A DNA stretch of 64,000 nt from Actinomyces oris (GTDB taxonomy: Bacteria; Actinomycetota; Actinomycetes; Actinomycetales; Actinomycetaceae). The stretch lies in the NCBI RefSeq assembly GCF_001937665.1, contig NZ_MSKL01000006.1, positions 62,001 through 126,000 of the forward strand, written 5' to 3'. Of this stretch, positions 16,225-24,407 are shown piece after piece. Both the position numbers and the translations under genes were made by a program. The notes beneath the pieces were generated by a model. It made no database searches, was not told where the DNA came from, and saw only the letters and a program-made list of their open reading frames with translations. Every line of letters starts with the position of its first letter. Positions within the stretch are counted from its first letter, which is position 1.

Positions 16225-17540
16225 ACCACGTTCCCGCAGCGCCTCACTCGGAAGGCGTCTCCCGGGTCCCGCGGACCCTCCTGGACCGGGTGGCTCAGTG
16301 GTGGCGCACCAGCACCCTGACCCTGTGGGTGGTGGCCGGCGCCGTGGGCCTCTTCCAGCTGATGGTGCTGAACGTGGCCTCGTACACCTACCCGCACCTG
16401 CCCCTGCGAGGCTGGGTGCTCGTCGCCCTGCTGCTCGCCGCTTCACTGGTGGCCCGACGCCGCTGGCCCCTCGCCGTCGTCATTGTCACGAGCCTGGCCT
16501 CGGGCGCCGTCGACCTGTGGGGGCCGCGCGGCGGACTCAACCTGCTGTCCATGCTGGCCCTCTACGCCCTGCTCGTCACCGCCTCCACCCGCGACCGAAT
16601 CGTCGGCTTCAGCATCAGCGCGCTGTGCACCCTCGTCCCCACGGCGCTGGCCAAGTGGCCACAGGTGGGTGCCTTGAGCCCTGGGATCTTCACCCTGGTG
16701 CTCGTGCTCGCGGTGGCCTCGATCTCCCGCTCACGCCGGGATGCCCTGGAGCACGGGGACGCCCAGCTCGCGGCGCAGTCCGCCGAGCAGCGGCTGGTCG
16801 CTCAACGTGACGCCGCTCGTCACCAGACCCGGGTGGCGGCCGAGCTCCACGACTCCGTGGGCCACGCCCTCACCGCGATCATCGCCCTGTCCGAGGGGAT
16901 GCAGGGGGTCGGCGGCAGCCCGGAGACCGACGAGGCCATCGACATGATGAACGCCCTGGCCCGCGAGGGCCTGGCGGACACCAGACGCGCTGTCTCCTCA
17001 CTCCAGACCGCACCGGCTCCTTCCCACGACGTCGTCACCGCCTGGGACCCAACCGGCCAAGTCGCGGAACACCAGCAGGCCCCCGGGGGCTCACCCGGCT
17101 GGGATCGGCTCACCGACCTGCTGACCACGGTGAGAGCCACCGGTATCAGTGCGGCTCTCACCGAGACCGGGAGGCGTCCCCGCGGCACCGCGGGCAGTCA
17201 GGTCCTCGGGGAGGTCGTCTATGTCGTCGTCCGGGAGGCTCTGACCAACGTCATGCGCCACGCTAAGGGCGCCACACGCGTCGTCATCTCCCTGGACCAC
17301 GACCAGGCCTCCACACGGATCACCGTGTCCGACGACGGTCGTGGCGCTCAGACCGGCTCAGGAGACGACGGTCCCGGCTCGACGCAGGCGTCGCCCGTGG
17401 CCGGCCACGGACTGGCCAACCTGGCGGCCGTGGTCGGTGAGCACGGTGGCACGATGTCCGCCGGCCCCACGACCGATCAGGGCGCATCCGGCTGGGTGCT
17501 GCACGCCCTCGTCCCCTTCCCGGAAGGTGCGCCGCGATGA
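16221..17540 (+). CDS. Sensor histidine kinase (NarL/HisKA_3 type)
   Basis: This is a 439-aa kinase. Five or so N-terminal helices (about residues 33-170) are linked by short loops, so there is no large outside domain. A coiled linker leads to the HisKA_3 dimerisation domain with phospho-acceptor His210 (AAELHDSVGHALTAI). The HATPase_c domain has the N-box REALTNVMRHAKGA, the G1 box VSDDGRGA and the G2 box GHGLANLAAVV. The short sensor fits intramembrane-sensing kinases that detect envelope-active antibiotics, often through their ABC partner. ATGA overlaps with both neighbours. Confidence 0.93.
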   Translation: MNHVPAAPHSEGVSRVPRTLLDRVAQWWRTSTLTLWVVAGAVGLFQLMVLNVASYTYPHLPLRGWVLVALLLAASLVARRRWPLAVVIVTSLASGAVDLWGPRGGLNLLSMLALYALLVTASTRDRIVGFSISALCTLVPTALAKWPQVGALSPGIFTLVLVLAVASISRSRRDALEHGDAQLAAQSAEQRLVAQRDAARHQTRVAAELHDSVGHALTAIIALSEGMQGVGGSPETDEAIDMMNALAREGLADTRRAVSSLQTAPAPSHDVVTAWDPTGQVAEHQQAPGGSPGWDRLTDLLTTVRATGISAALTETGRRPRGTAGSQVLGEVVYVVVREALTNVMRHAKGATRVVISLDHDQASTRITVSDDGRGAQTGSGDDGPGSTQASPVAGHGLANLAAVVGEHGGTMSAGPTTDQGASGWVLHALVPFPEGAPR

Positions 17541-18262
17541 GTCCATCCGCCCCCTCCGGGCCTGGCACCGGGGGCTCATCAAGCAGCCGCACCCCGATCA
17601 CGGTGATGATCGTCGATGACCAGCGAGCCACCCGCATGGGTTTGTCCCTCATCATCAACCGGGCCGACGACCTGCGGGTCACGGCCCAGGCCGCCCACGG
17701 CCAGGACGCCCTCGACCAGCTCGCAGCCCTGCTTCAGGAGCGCCGGACACTACCCGACGTCGTCCTCATGGACGTGCGCATGCCCGTGCTCAACGGGATC
17801 GATGCCACGGCGCGCATCTCCCAGCTCTACCCCTCGATCCGGGTCCTGGTGCTGACCACCTACGACCAGGACGAGTTCGCCTTCGGGGCGCTGTCAGCCG
17901 GCGCCTCCGGCTTCCTGCTCAAGGACACCCGCACGGCCGACCTCCACCAGGCGCTGCGGGCGGTCAGCTCCGGGGACGCGATCCTCACTCCGCGCATTAC
18001 CCGCGAGCTGCTCAACCGGCACATGCTCAGTCCCGTCACCTCACCCCGGCAACGCGCGGCACGACAACGTCTCGACGATCTCAGCCCCCGTGAACGCGAG
18101 GTGGCCGACCTGGTGGCCCAGGGGCTGACGAACGCGGAGATCGCTCAGCGCCTCGTCCTGGCCCCGGACTCGGTCAAGAAGAACGTCACCCGGATCCTGA
18201 CCAAGCTGGACCTGCGCGACCGGGTCCAGCTCGTCATCCTCATGCGCGACGCCCAGTCCTGA
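17537..18262 (+). CDS. LuxR/NarL-family response regulator
   Basis: This 241-aa regulator has a receiver domain after a 20-residue Ser/Pro-rich lead: acidic pair Asp27-Asp28, phospho-acceptor Asp79 (VVLMDVRMPVLNG), and a conserved Lys in FLLKDT. The C-terminal LuxR-type HTH contains LSPREREVADLVAQGLTNAE and IAQRLVLAPDSVKKNVTRIL. It pairs with the kinase gene it overlaps (ATGA at 17537-17540) and probably controls the operon itself. Its stop lies 18 bp from the convergent GtrA gene stop. Confidence 0.95.
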   Translation: MSPSAPSGPGTGGSSSSRTPITVMIVDDQRATRMGLSLIINRADDLRVTAQAAHGQDALDQLAALLQERRTLPDVVLMDVRMPVLNGIDATARISQLYPSIRVLVLTTYDQDEFAFGALSAGASGFLLKDTRTADLHQALRAVSSGDAILTPRITRELLNRHMLSPVTSPRQRAARQRLDDLSPREREVADLVAQGLTNAEIAQRLVLAPDSVKKNVTRILTKLDLRDRVQLVILMRDAQS

Positions 18263-18280
18263 GCCTCCGCCCCCGTCCCC

Positions 18281-18760
18281 TCAGGCCACGGTGGCAAGGG
18301 CCGGGGCCAGAGCCGGCTGCTGCGCCGGAGCCCGGTAGATGAGGCGGGACTGGGCCAGGTAGTTGACGACGAAGAGCGTGGAGTCCACAAGTACCTTGGC
18401 CAGCCACAGGGGCGCGCCGGCGCCGGTGAGGACCGCGATGCCGGCGTAGGACGTCGCCGCGACCCCGCCCTGGACCGCCGCGTAGCCGCCGGCCGAGCGC
18501 CAGAAGTTCTCCGGGCCCGCTCCGAACAGGCGCCGATTGAGCAGGAAACCCAGGGTGCAGGAGACGATCCTGGCTCCGACGACGGCGTAGAGGACCGAGT
18601 CGGTCAGCGAGTTGAGGATGAGGACCAGCGCGTAGTCAACGCTCCAGCCGGTGAAGGACACGGCGGCGAAGAGGACGACCGTGGGGATGCGGCGGCGCAG
18701 GCGGGCCAGGCGGCTCAGGATCGTCGGGCGGGCAGCGGGGAGGGCGGGGCTCGTCGTCAT
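18281..18760 (-). CDS. GtrA-family membrane protein
   Basis: This 159-aa protein has the four-helix GtrA/DPMS topology: VVLFAAVSFTGWSVDYALVL, VLYAVVGARIVSCTLGFLLN followed by RRLFGAGPENFWRSAGGYA, then AATSYAGIAVLTGAGAPLW and LVDSTLFVVNYLAQSRLIY. GtrA proteins are thought to flip lipid-linked sugars or support polysaccharide assembly. There is no glycosyltransferase partner next to it, so its pathway is unknown. Confidence 0.88.
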   Translation of the reverse strand: MTTSPALPAARPTILSRLARLRRRIPTVVLFAAVSFTGWSVDYALVLILNSLTDSVLYAVVGARIVSCTLGFLLNRRLFGAGPENFWRSAGGYAAVQGGVAATSYAGIAVLTGAGAPLWLAKVLVDSTLFVVNYLAQSRLIYRAPAQQPALAPALATVA

Positions 18761-18869
18761 GGCAGCAAGCCTCGCCGGAGGGCTTATGCCACGTGTTTGA
18801 TGGACCTGTGCCGTTTCTGTGAGAGACGGTCACCGGGGTCCTGCGGACACCGCGTCCGGCTCCTCCGCC

Positions 18870-19436
18870 TCAGAACAGGGCGTCGGTCTGCGGCGCGGCG
18901 GGGGTGCTCGACGACGCCGCACTCGGCGACTGCGCCGTCCCCAGGCTCCCAGGTGCCCGGCCGCCGCGGGTCCAGCCCGGCCCCGAGGGCACCGGACGAC
19001 CCTGCTGGAAGGCGGTGGCGGCGCCCCGGGCCCGGGAGTCGGCGGCCTCGTTCATGGGGTGGCCGACGTGTCCGCGCACCCACTCGAAGCGCACGGTGCG
19101 ACCCGCGAGCGCGGCGTCGAGGTCCTTGACGAGGTCGGCGTTGAGGACGGGCTTGCCGTCGGCCTTGCGCCAGCCGCGCTTCTTCCAGCCGTGGCGCCAC
19201 TTCGTCAGAGAGTTGATGACGTACTGGGAGTCGCACTGGATGAGGAGCTCCTCGCCGGCGAGGCCGGCGGCCTCGGTGGCTCGCAGGAGCTCGAGGACGG
19301 CGGTGAGCTCACCGCGGTTGTTGGTCGAGCTCTCCCAGCCTCCGGCGGCCCAGCAGTCATCGTCCACGTACCAGGCCCAGCCGGCCGGTCCCGGGTTGCC
19401 CAGGGAGGAGCCGTCGGCAGCAGCAGTCAGCGTCAT
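18870..19436 (-). CDS. rnhA: Ribonuclease HI
   Basis: This type 1 RNase H cleaves the RNA strand of RNA-DNA hybrids. The four acidic catalytic positions are present: Asp in AAADGSSLGNPGP, Glu in NNRGELTAVLELL, Asp in QCDSQYVINSL, and Asp in NEAADSRAR. HVGHPMNEAAD carries the conserved active-site His. I chose ATG 19436 because the beta-1 strand starts right after it; the ribosome binding site is weak. The 188-aa product has a Ser/Pro/Ala-rich C-terminal tail of about 45 residues beyond the RNase H fold. Cytoplasmic, single gene. Confidence 0.92.
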   Translation of the reverse strand: MTLTAAADGSSLGNPGPAGWAWYVDDDCWAAGGWESSTNNRGELTAVLELLRATEAAGLAGEELLIQCDSQYVINSLTKWRHGWKKRGWRKADGKPVLNADLVKDLDAALAGRTVRFEWVRGHVGHPMNEAADSRARGAATAFQQGRPVPSGPGWTRGGRAPGSLGTAQSPSAASSSTPAAPQTDALF

Positions 19437-19572
19437 GGAGGGCACTCTACCCAGCCTCCCCGGTGCGCCCCGGACAGGCTCAACCACCCGTGCCGTGATC
19501 GGTGCCATGCTAACCTGCCAGACAGCAAGAATGATCTTGCCACCTGAAACATATCCCCCGAGAGGTACACCG

Positions 19573-21291
19573 ATGTCCTCCACGCTGCATGCTCTATCAG
19601 CCTTGTCAGCGGCTTCCGGCACACTCATCGCCGCACGCTGGTACGACTACATCCCCATCGCGATCTACTTCGCCTTCGTCATCGGCGTCGGACTCATCGC
19701 CCGCGCTAAGACGGCCACGGCCGATGGTTTCCTCACCTCGGGCCGGTCCCTGCCGGCCTGGGTGACCGGTATCGCCTTCGTCTCGGCGAACCTCGGTGCC
19801 GTCGAGATCATGGGAATGTCCGCCAACGGCGCCGAGTACGGCATGCCGACCTTCCACTACTTCTGGATCGGCGCGGTCCCGGCCATGATCTTCCTGGGTC
19901 TGGTCATGATGCCCTTCTACTACGGCTCCAAGGTGCGCTCAGTGCCCGAGTTCATGCTCAAGCGCTACGGCACCGCCGCGCACCTGGTCAACGCGATCAG
20001 CTTCGCCCTGGCCCAGCTGCTCATCGCCGGCATCAACCTGTACCTGCTGGGCAAGATCATGAACTGGCTGCTGGGCTGGCCCCTGTGGGTGGGGCTCATC
20101 GTGGCCGCCGTCATCGTCTTCTCCTACATCACCATGGGAGGGCTCTCCGCGGCGATCTACAACGAGGTCCTCCAGTTCTTCGTCATCGTGGCGGCCCTGC
20201 TGCCCCTGACCCTCATCGGACTGCACCGCGTGGGCGGATGGCACGGTCTGACCGACAGGATCACCGACGCCGCCGAGCTTGCCGGCACAGACCCGGCTCA
20301 GCAGCTGCACTCCTGGCCCGGCAACTCGATCTCCGGCTTCGACTCCAACCTCATGTCGGTGATCGGCCTGGTCTTCGGCCTGGGCTTCGTGCTGTCCTTC
20401 GGCTACTGGACGACGAACTTCGTCGAGGTGCAGCGGGCCATGGCCTCGGACTCGATCTCCGCGGCCCAGTCGACCCCGATCATCGGCACCTTCGTCAAGA
20501 TGTTCGTGCCCTTCCTCGTCATCGTCCCGGGCATGATCGCAGGCGTCCTAGTCACGGAGGTCCAGCAGCTCAAGTCCGGAGCCAACACGAGCTACCAGTA
20601 CAACGACGCGGTCCTCTACCTCATGCGCGACCTGCTGCCCAACGGTCTGCTGGGTCTGGCGATCACGGGTCTGCTGGCCTCCTTCATGGCGGGCATGGCG
20701 GCGAACATCTCCGCCTTCAATACCGTGTGGGGTGTGGACATCTACCAGCACTACCTCAAGAAGGACGCCGACGACGCCCACTACCTCAAGGTCGGCAAGC
20801 TCTCGACCCTGACCGCCTCCGTGGTCGCGATCCTCACCGCGAACATCGCCGCGAGCTATCCCAACCTCATGGACTACCTCCAGATACTGTTCTCGATGTT
20901 CAACGCGCCGCTGTTCGCGACCTTCATCATCGGGATGTTCTGGAAGCGGGCCACCTCGCAGGCCGGTTGGATCGGCCTCGTCGGCGGGACCCTGGGCTCC
21001 CTGGCAATCTACGCCCTCATCAAGTCGGAGGTCCTGGTCCTGCCGGGGCAGGGCGGCGCCTTCCTAGCGGCGGGCGTGGCCTTCACGGTCGACGTCGTCA
21101 TCACGGTGCTGGTCTCCCTGGTCACTGAGCCGAAGCCCGACTCCGAGCTCAAGGGCTTCGTGTACGCCCTGACCCCCAAGAGCGAGCGCACCGACCCGCA
21201 CCTGCACGAGCTGCCCTGGTACCGCCGTCCAATCCCGCTGGGGATCATCGCCGGGGCCCTGGTCATCACGCTCAACAGCATCTTCCACTAG
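19573..21291 (+). CDS. Sodium:solute symporter family (SSS/SGLT-type) transporter
   Basis: This is a 572-aa SSS-family symporter with about 14 helices. Visible segments are ADGFLTSGRSLPAW and IAFVSANLGAVEIMGMSANG near TM1-2 (the SGLT-like motif), VRSVPEFMLKRYG, GGLSAAIYNEVLQFF, GFVLSFGYWTTNFVEVQRAM, GLLASFMAGMAANISAFNTV and FNAPLFATFIIGMFW. The subgroup resembles sugar carriers of the SGLT type, but the substrate is not determined. ATG 19573 has GAGAGG 6 nt upstream. A 76-aa membrane protein follows 30 bp later and is probably co-expressed. Confidence 0.92.
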   Translation: MSSTLHALSALSAASGTLIAARWYDYIPIAIYFAFVIGVGLIARAKTATADGFLTSGRSLPAWVTGIAFVSANLGAVEIMGMSANGAEYGMPTFHYFWIGAVPAMIFLGLVMMPFYYGSKVRSVPEFMLKRYGTAAHLVNAISFALAQLLIAGINLYLLGKIMNWLLGWPLWVGLIVAAVIVFSYITMGGLSAAIYNEVLQFFVIVAALLPLTLIGLHRVGGWHGLTDRITDAAELAGTDPAQQLHSWPGNSISGFDSNLMSVIGLVFGLGFVLSFGYWTTNFVEVQRAMASDSISAAQSTPIIGTFVKMFVPFLVIVPGMIAGVLVTEVQQLKSGANTSYQYNDAVLYLMRDLLPNGLLGLAITGLLASFMAGMAANISAFNTVWGVDIYQHYLKKDADDAHYLKVGKLSTLTASVVAILTANIAASYPNLMDYLQILFSMFNAPLFATFIIGMFWKRATSQAGWIGLVGGTLGSLAIYALIKSEVLVLPGQGGAFLAAGVAFTVDVVITVLVSLVTEPKPDSELKGFVYALTPKSERTDPHLHELPWYRRPIPLGIIAGALVITLNSIFH

Positions 21292-21321
21292 ACCCGCTCG
21301 GACACACGAAGGAGAACACTC

Positions 21322-21552
21322 ATGAGCAATCGTTCACTCACGGACATCCGAGCGGTCATCACCGGTGCTCTGGGACTCATCGGCCTCTACCTGGTGGTGT
21401 GCTCGGTCCTGTTCAACAGCGCCGAGGAGATGAGCAAGACCGGCGGTATCAACGCCAACCTGTGGTCGGGCCTGGGTCTGCTGGCCATCGCAGCGGGCAT
21501 GGGCCTGTGGTGGTGGATCAAGCCGAACCCCTCCGGGGGCGAGCAGGACTGA
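21322..21552 (+). CDS. Small two-helix membrane protein encoded with the SSS symporter
   Basis: This 76-aa protein has two hydrophobic segments (ITGALGLIGLYLVVCSVL and LWSGLGLLAIAAGMGLWWW) joined by a polar loop (NSAEEMSKTGGINAN), with a KPNPSGGEQD tail. AAGGAG lies 7 nt before ATG 21322, and the symporter stop is only 30 bp upstream, so the pair is almost surely one operon. I do not recognise a named family. An accessory or stabilising subunit of the symporter is a reasonable inference. A hairpin follows 66 bp after its stop. Confidence 0.8.
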   Translation: MSNRSLTDIRAVITGALGLIGLYLVVCSVLFNSAEEMSKTGGINANLWSGLGLLAIAAGMGLWWWIKPNPSGGEQD

Positions 21553-21618
21553 GACTGGCGGGGCCGCACTGAGCCCGCACCAGTGAGGGCCGCCTGCCCC
21601 ATCACGGCCAATCGGATC

Positions 21619-21657
21619 GACGGCGTCGCCGCAGCCTCCCGCTGCGACGGCGCCGTC
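21619..21657. terminator. Hairpin between the symporter operon and the GlcU-like gene
   Basis: Two 17-base arms (21619-21635 and 21641-21657) pair with one G-T wobble and one mismatch around a 5-nt loop. It lies between convergent genes and could end transcription from both sides. Confidence 0.7.
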
Positions 21658-21704
21658 GGCGTGGCCGCGCACGGGCTTCAGAAGATCCGCCTCCAGAGCA
21701 CCGG

Positions 21705-22598
21705 CTACCGCGAAGGGGACGCGCCGGTGTCCATGCCGGTCGCCAGCCCCATGAGGACCAGGCCGACGACGGCGGCCACCACGCCCGCGACCACCACCGT
21801 ACGTTCCCGGCCGGTGCGCTTCTCCCCCAAGATGGTCAGGCCGCCGAGGGTGGCCAGGACGAAGCCGAGCTGGGAGAGGGTGAAGCCGGAGGCGACACCC
21901 ACGGCCGCCGTCGAGCGCAGCATGAGGGCGTTACCAACCGCCCACAGGCCCCCGGCGAGCGCGGCCGGCACGATCCGCGGGCCCCGTAGGGGCGCGCGCC
22001 GCGGCAGGATGAGGGCGCACAGGCCAGCACCGGCCAGCAGTCCCAGCCCCATGGGCCCGACGGCGTGGGCCGAGGGCACCTCCACGGCGCGCAGCAGCGA
22101 GGGGTAGGAGCCGTAGAGGACGGCTGAGGCGGCGGTTGCCAGTAGACCGTCGCGTCGCTGTGCAGCCGTGGGACCGGGGCCGGTGCGCTCCTGCCAGGAG
22201 CAGGCGGCGGCGCCGAGCATGATGAGTGCGAGCGCCACCATTCCCAGGACCAGGGCCCCGGGAGCACGCCACTCACCGAAGAGGCTCACGCCCAGGGTGG
22301 CGTTGAGCAGGAGCTGGAGGGCCGTGGTCAGTGGCATGGTGCGGCTGACGCCCCAGGCGCGGAAGGCCCACAGGACGAAGACCTGCCCGCCGGTCCACAT
22401 GAGTCCGCAGGCCGCACCCCACATGGTGGCGCTCAGGGACCAGGGCGAGCCGAGCATGGCGGCGCACCCGAGCGAGACGGCTCCGGCTCCCACCATGACC
22501 GCGGTGTTCTGGCGGCGGATGTCGGTGGGGAAGGCTCCGAGAAGAAGGGAGAGTGCCCCGAACAGCAGGGAGGGCACGAGGGCGATAGCGATACTCAT
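21705..22598 (-). CDS. GlcU/GRP-family sugar permease (DMT superfamily)
   Basis: This 297-aa membrane protein has about ten helices. GVASGFTLSQLGFVLATLGG followed by LTILGEKRTGRE is characteristic of GlcU/RhaT-like glucose/ribose permeases. Other family-like segments are FGALSLLLGAFPTDIRRQ at the N-terminus and GLMWTGGQVFVLWAFRAWG. GlcU proteins import glucose by proton symport, independent of the PTS. HPr is the next gene on the same strand, about 100 bp upstream of this start and behind a terminator, so they are probably separate transcripts. Confidence 0.82.
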   Translation of the reverse strand: MSIAIALVPSLLFGALSLLLGAFPTDIRRQNTAVMVGAGAVSLGCAAMLGSPWSLSATMWGAACGLMWTGGQVFVLWAFRAWGVSRTMPLTTALQLLLNATLGVSLFGEWRAPGALVLGMVALALIMLGAAACSWQERTGPGPTAAQRRDGLLATAASAVLYGSYPSLLRAVEVPSAHAVGPMGLGLLAGAGLCALILPRRAPLRGPRIVPAALAGGLWAVGNALMLRSTAAVGVASGFTLSQLGFVLATLGGLTILGEKRTGRERTVVVAGVVAAVVGLVLMGLATGMDTGASPSR

Positions 22599-22653
22599 GG
22601 CGGGTCCTCGGTGCTCTTCGTCACAGGTGCTTGGTCAGTGTCCCAACGCGAAC

Positions 22654-22682
22654 GGGGCGCGCTCCGCAGTGGAGCGCGCCCC
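22654..22682 (-). terminator. Terminator after the HPr gene
   Basis: Perfect 12-bp arms (22654-22665 and 22671-22682) with a 5-nt loop begin 18 bp after the HPr stop (minus strand). Confidence 0.82.
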
Positions 22683-22699
22683 GCCGGCTGGGCCTGTTC

Positions 22700-22966
22700 T
22701 CAGGCGTCCAGGTCGGTCTCCAGGAGGGCCTTGAGGTCCTCGAGAGCGGCCTCGGCGCCGTCGGCGTCGGAGGCCAGGGTGACGACGTCACCGAAGCCGG
22801 CGCCCAGGGTCATCACACCGAGGATGGAGGAGGCGTCAACCGCAGCGCCGCCCTCCTTGGCGATGGTGACCGGGACGCCCTTCTCAGCGACGGCCTTGAC
22901 GAAGGTGGCAGCGGGACGGGCGTGCAGACCGACCTTGGAAGCGATAGTGGCGGTGACCTGGGCCAT
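22700..22966 (-). CDS. ptsH: Phosphocarrier protein HPr
   Basis: This 88-aa protein carries phosphate from enzyme I to the sugar-specific EIIA domains. The phospho-histidine is His15 in GLHARPAATFVKA. Ser46-Ser47 in DASSILGVMTLG occupies the regulatory serine region that HPr kinase modifies in Firmicutes; actinobacteria usually lack that kinase. AAGGAG lies 7 nt before the ATG. No ptsI or EII gene is in the window. It probably has its own promoter in the 170 bp upstream and ends at the hairpin 22654-22682. Confidence 0.96.
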   Translation of the reverse strand: MAQVTATIASKVGLHARPAATFVKAVAEKGVPVTIAKEGGAAVDASSILGVMTLGAGFGDVVTLASDADGAEAALEDLKALLETDLDA

Positions 22967-23135
22967 GTGAAGCTCCTTGTGACATGTGGGGGCTAACGGA
23001 GCGGGAACCGGATCATGCCCCCGCCCCGGTATAAGCAGCGCAGCGGCTGCCGTCCCGGCTGAGACTACCCGAGATCACGGCTCTGTTGCACTGTTCCACC
23101 CCTTCAAAAACGAGGTTTGTCGTGGCGGCACTCGC

Positions 23136-24269
23136 TCAAGAACCGGTGGAGCCGGTGTAGGGCGCCAGGACGACCTCGACCCGCTGGAGCTCCTTGACGT
23201 CCGCATATCCGGTGGTGGCCAGAGTGCGGCGCAGGGCTCCCATGAGGTTGAGCGTGCCGTCGGCGCGGTCGGAGGGGCCGTTGAGGATCTCGGCCATGGT
23301 GCCGACCGTGCCCACATGGCTGCGGAAGCCCCGCGGCAGGCGCTCATGACGGGCCTCGGCGCCCCAGTGGTAGCCGCCGCCGGGAGCCTCCTCGGCCCTG
23401 GCCAGGGCGGCCCCGAGCATGACGGCGTCCGCGCCGCAGGCGATGGCCTTGACGACGTCGCCGGAGTTGCCCACCGAACCGTCGGCGATGACGTGGACGT
23501 AGCGGCCCCCGGACTCGTCGAGGTAGTCGCGCCGAGCCCCGGCGACGTCGGCCACGGCGGTGGCCATGGGCATGTGCAGCCCCAGGACCTGGCGTACGGA
23601 GGAGGAGGCGCCGCCGCCCTGCCCCACGAGGACTCCGGCCGCGCCGGTGCGCATGAGGTGGAGGGCGGCGGTGTAGGTGGTCACCCCGCCGACGACCACG
23701 GGCACGTCGAGCTCGTAGATGAAGCGCTTGAGGTTGAGGGGCTCAACGGCTCCGGAGACGTGCTCGGCCGACACGAAGGAGCCGCGGATGACCATGAGGT
23801 CCACGCCCGCCTCGACCACGGTACGCCAGTGACGCTGCGTCTGGGCGGGGCTGAGTCGCCCGGCGACGACGACGCCGGAGGCACGGATCTGGGTGAGCCG
23901 CTCGGTGATGAGCTCAGGTCTGACCGGAGCGCGGTAGACCTCCTGCAGGACGCTGGTGGCCCGGGACGGATCGGCCTGGCGGATGCGCTCGAGGGCTTCG
24001 GTGGGGTCCTCGTAGCGGGTCCACAGCCCCTCCAGGTCGAGCACGCCGATCCCGCCCAGACGCCCCACCATGATGGCGGTCTCGGGGCTCATCACCGAGT
24101 CCATGGGGGAGGCCATGACCGGCAGGTCCACGTGGTAGGCGTCGATCTGCCAGCCCACGCGCACCTCGGAGGTGTCTCGAGTACGGCGTGCCGGCACCAG
24201 GGCGATGTCGTCGAAGGAGTAGGCGCGCAGGGCGCGCTTGGAGCGTCCGATCTCGACCTCTGTGCTCAT
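23136..24269 (-). CDS. guaB3: GuaB3-family IMP dehydrogenase-related protein
   Basis: This 377-aa protein has the IMPDH/GMP reductase TIM barrel but no CBS domains. It carries the actinobacterial GuaB3 signature segments YSFDDIALVPARRTRD, MASPMDSVMSPETA, VVGGVTTYTAALHLMRTG and GGRYVHVIADGSVGNSGD. The loop that holds the catalytic cysteine in true IMPDH reads GQGGGASSSVRQVLG here, without cysteine. So it is unlikely to be a standard IMP dehydrogenase, and its reaction is uncertain. The true guaB lies about 1 kb away, with a DnaQ-like exonuclease between them on the opposite strand. Confidence 0.92.
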   Translation of the reverse strand: MSTEVEIGRSKRALRAYSFDDIALVPARRTRDTSEVRVGWQIDAYHVDLPVMASPMDSVMSPETAIMVGRLGGIGVLDLEGLWTRYEDPTEALERIRQADPSRATSVLQEVYRAPVRPELITERLTQIRASGVVVAGRLSPAQTQRHWRTVVEAGVDLMVIRGSFVSAEHVSGAVEPLNLKRFIYELDVPVVVGGVTTYTAALHLMRTGAAGVLVGQGGGASSSVRQVLGLHMPMATAVADVAGARRDYLDESGGRYVHVIADGSVGNSGDVVKAIACGADAVMLGAALARAEEAPGGGYHWGAEARHERLPRGFRSHVGTVGTMAEILNGPSDRADGTLNLMGALRRTLATTGYADVKELQRVEVVLAPYTGSTGS

Positions 24270-24407
24270 GGCCCGATCCTAGTGGGCCCAGCCCGGTATC
24301 CACCGGACCGACCGGCGGGGCGGCCACGCGCACGGGGGCACCGGACGCCGGCCGAGGCGCACTGGTGCTGGCGTATTGATGTCGTAGCCCGGTGGCATGC
24401 TGTCCCC

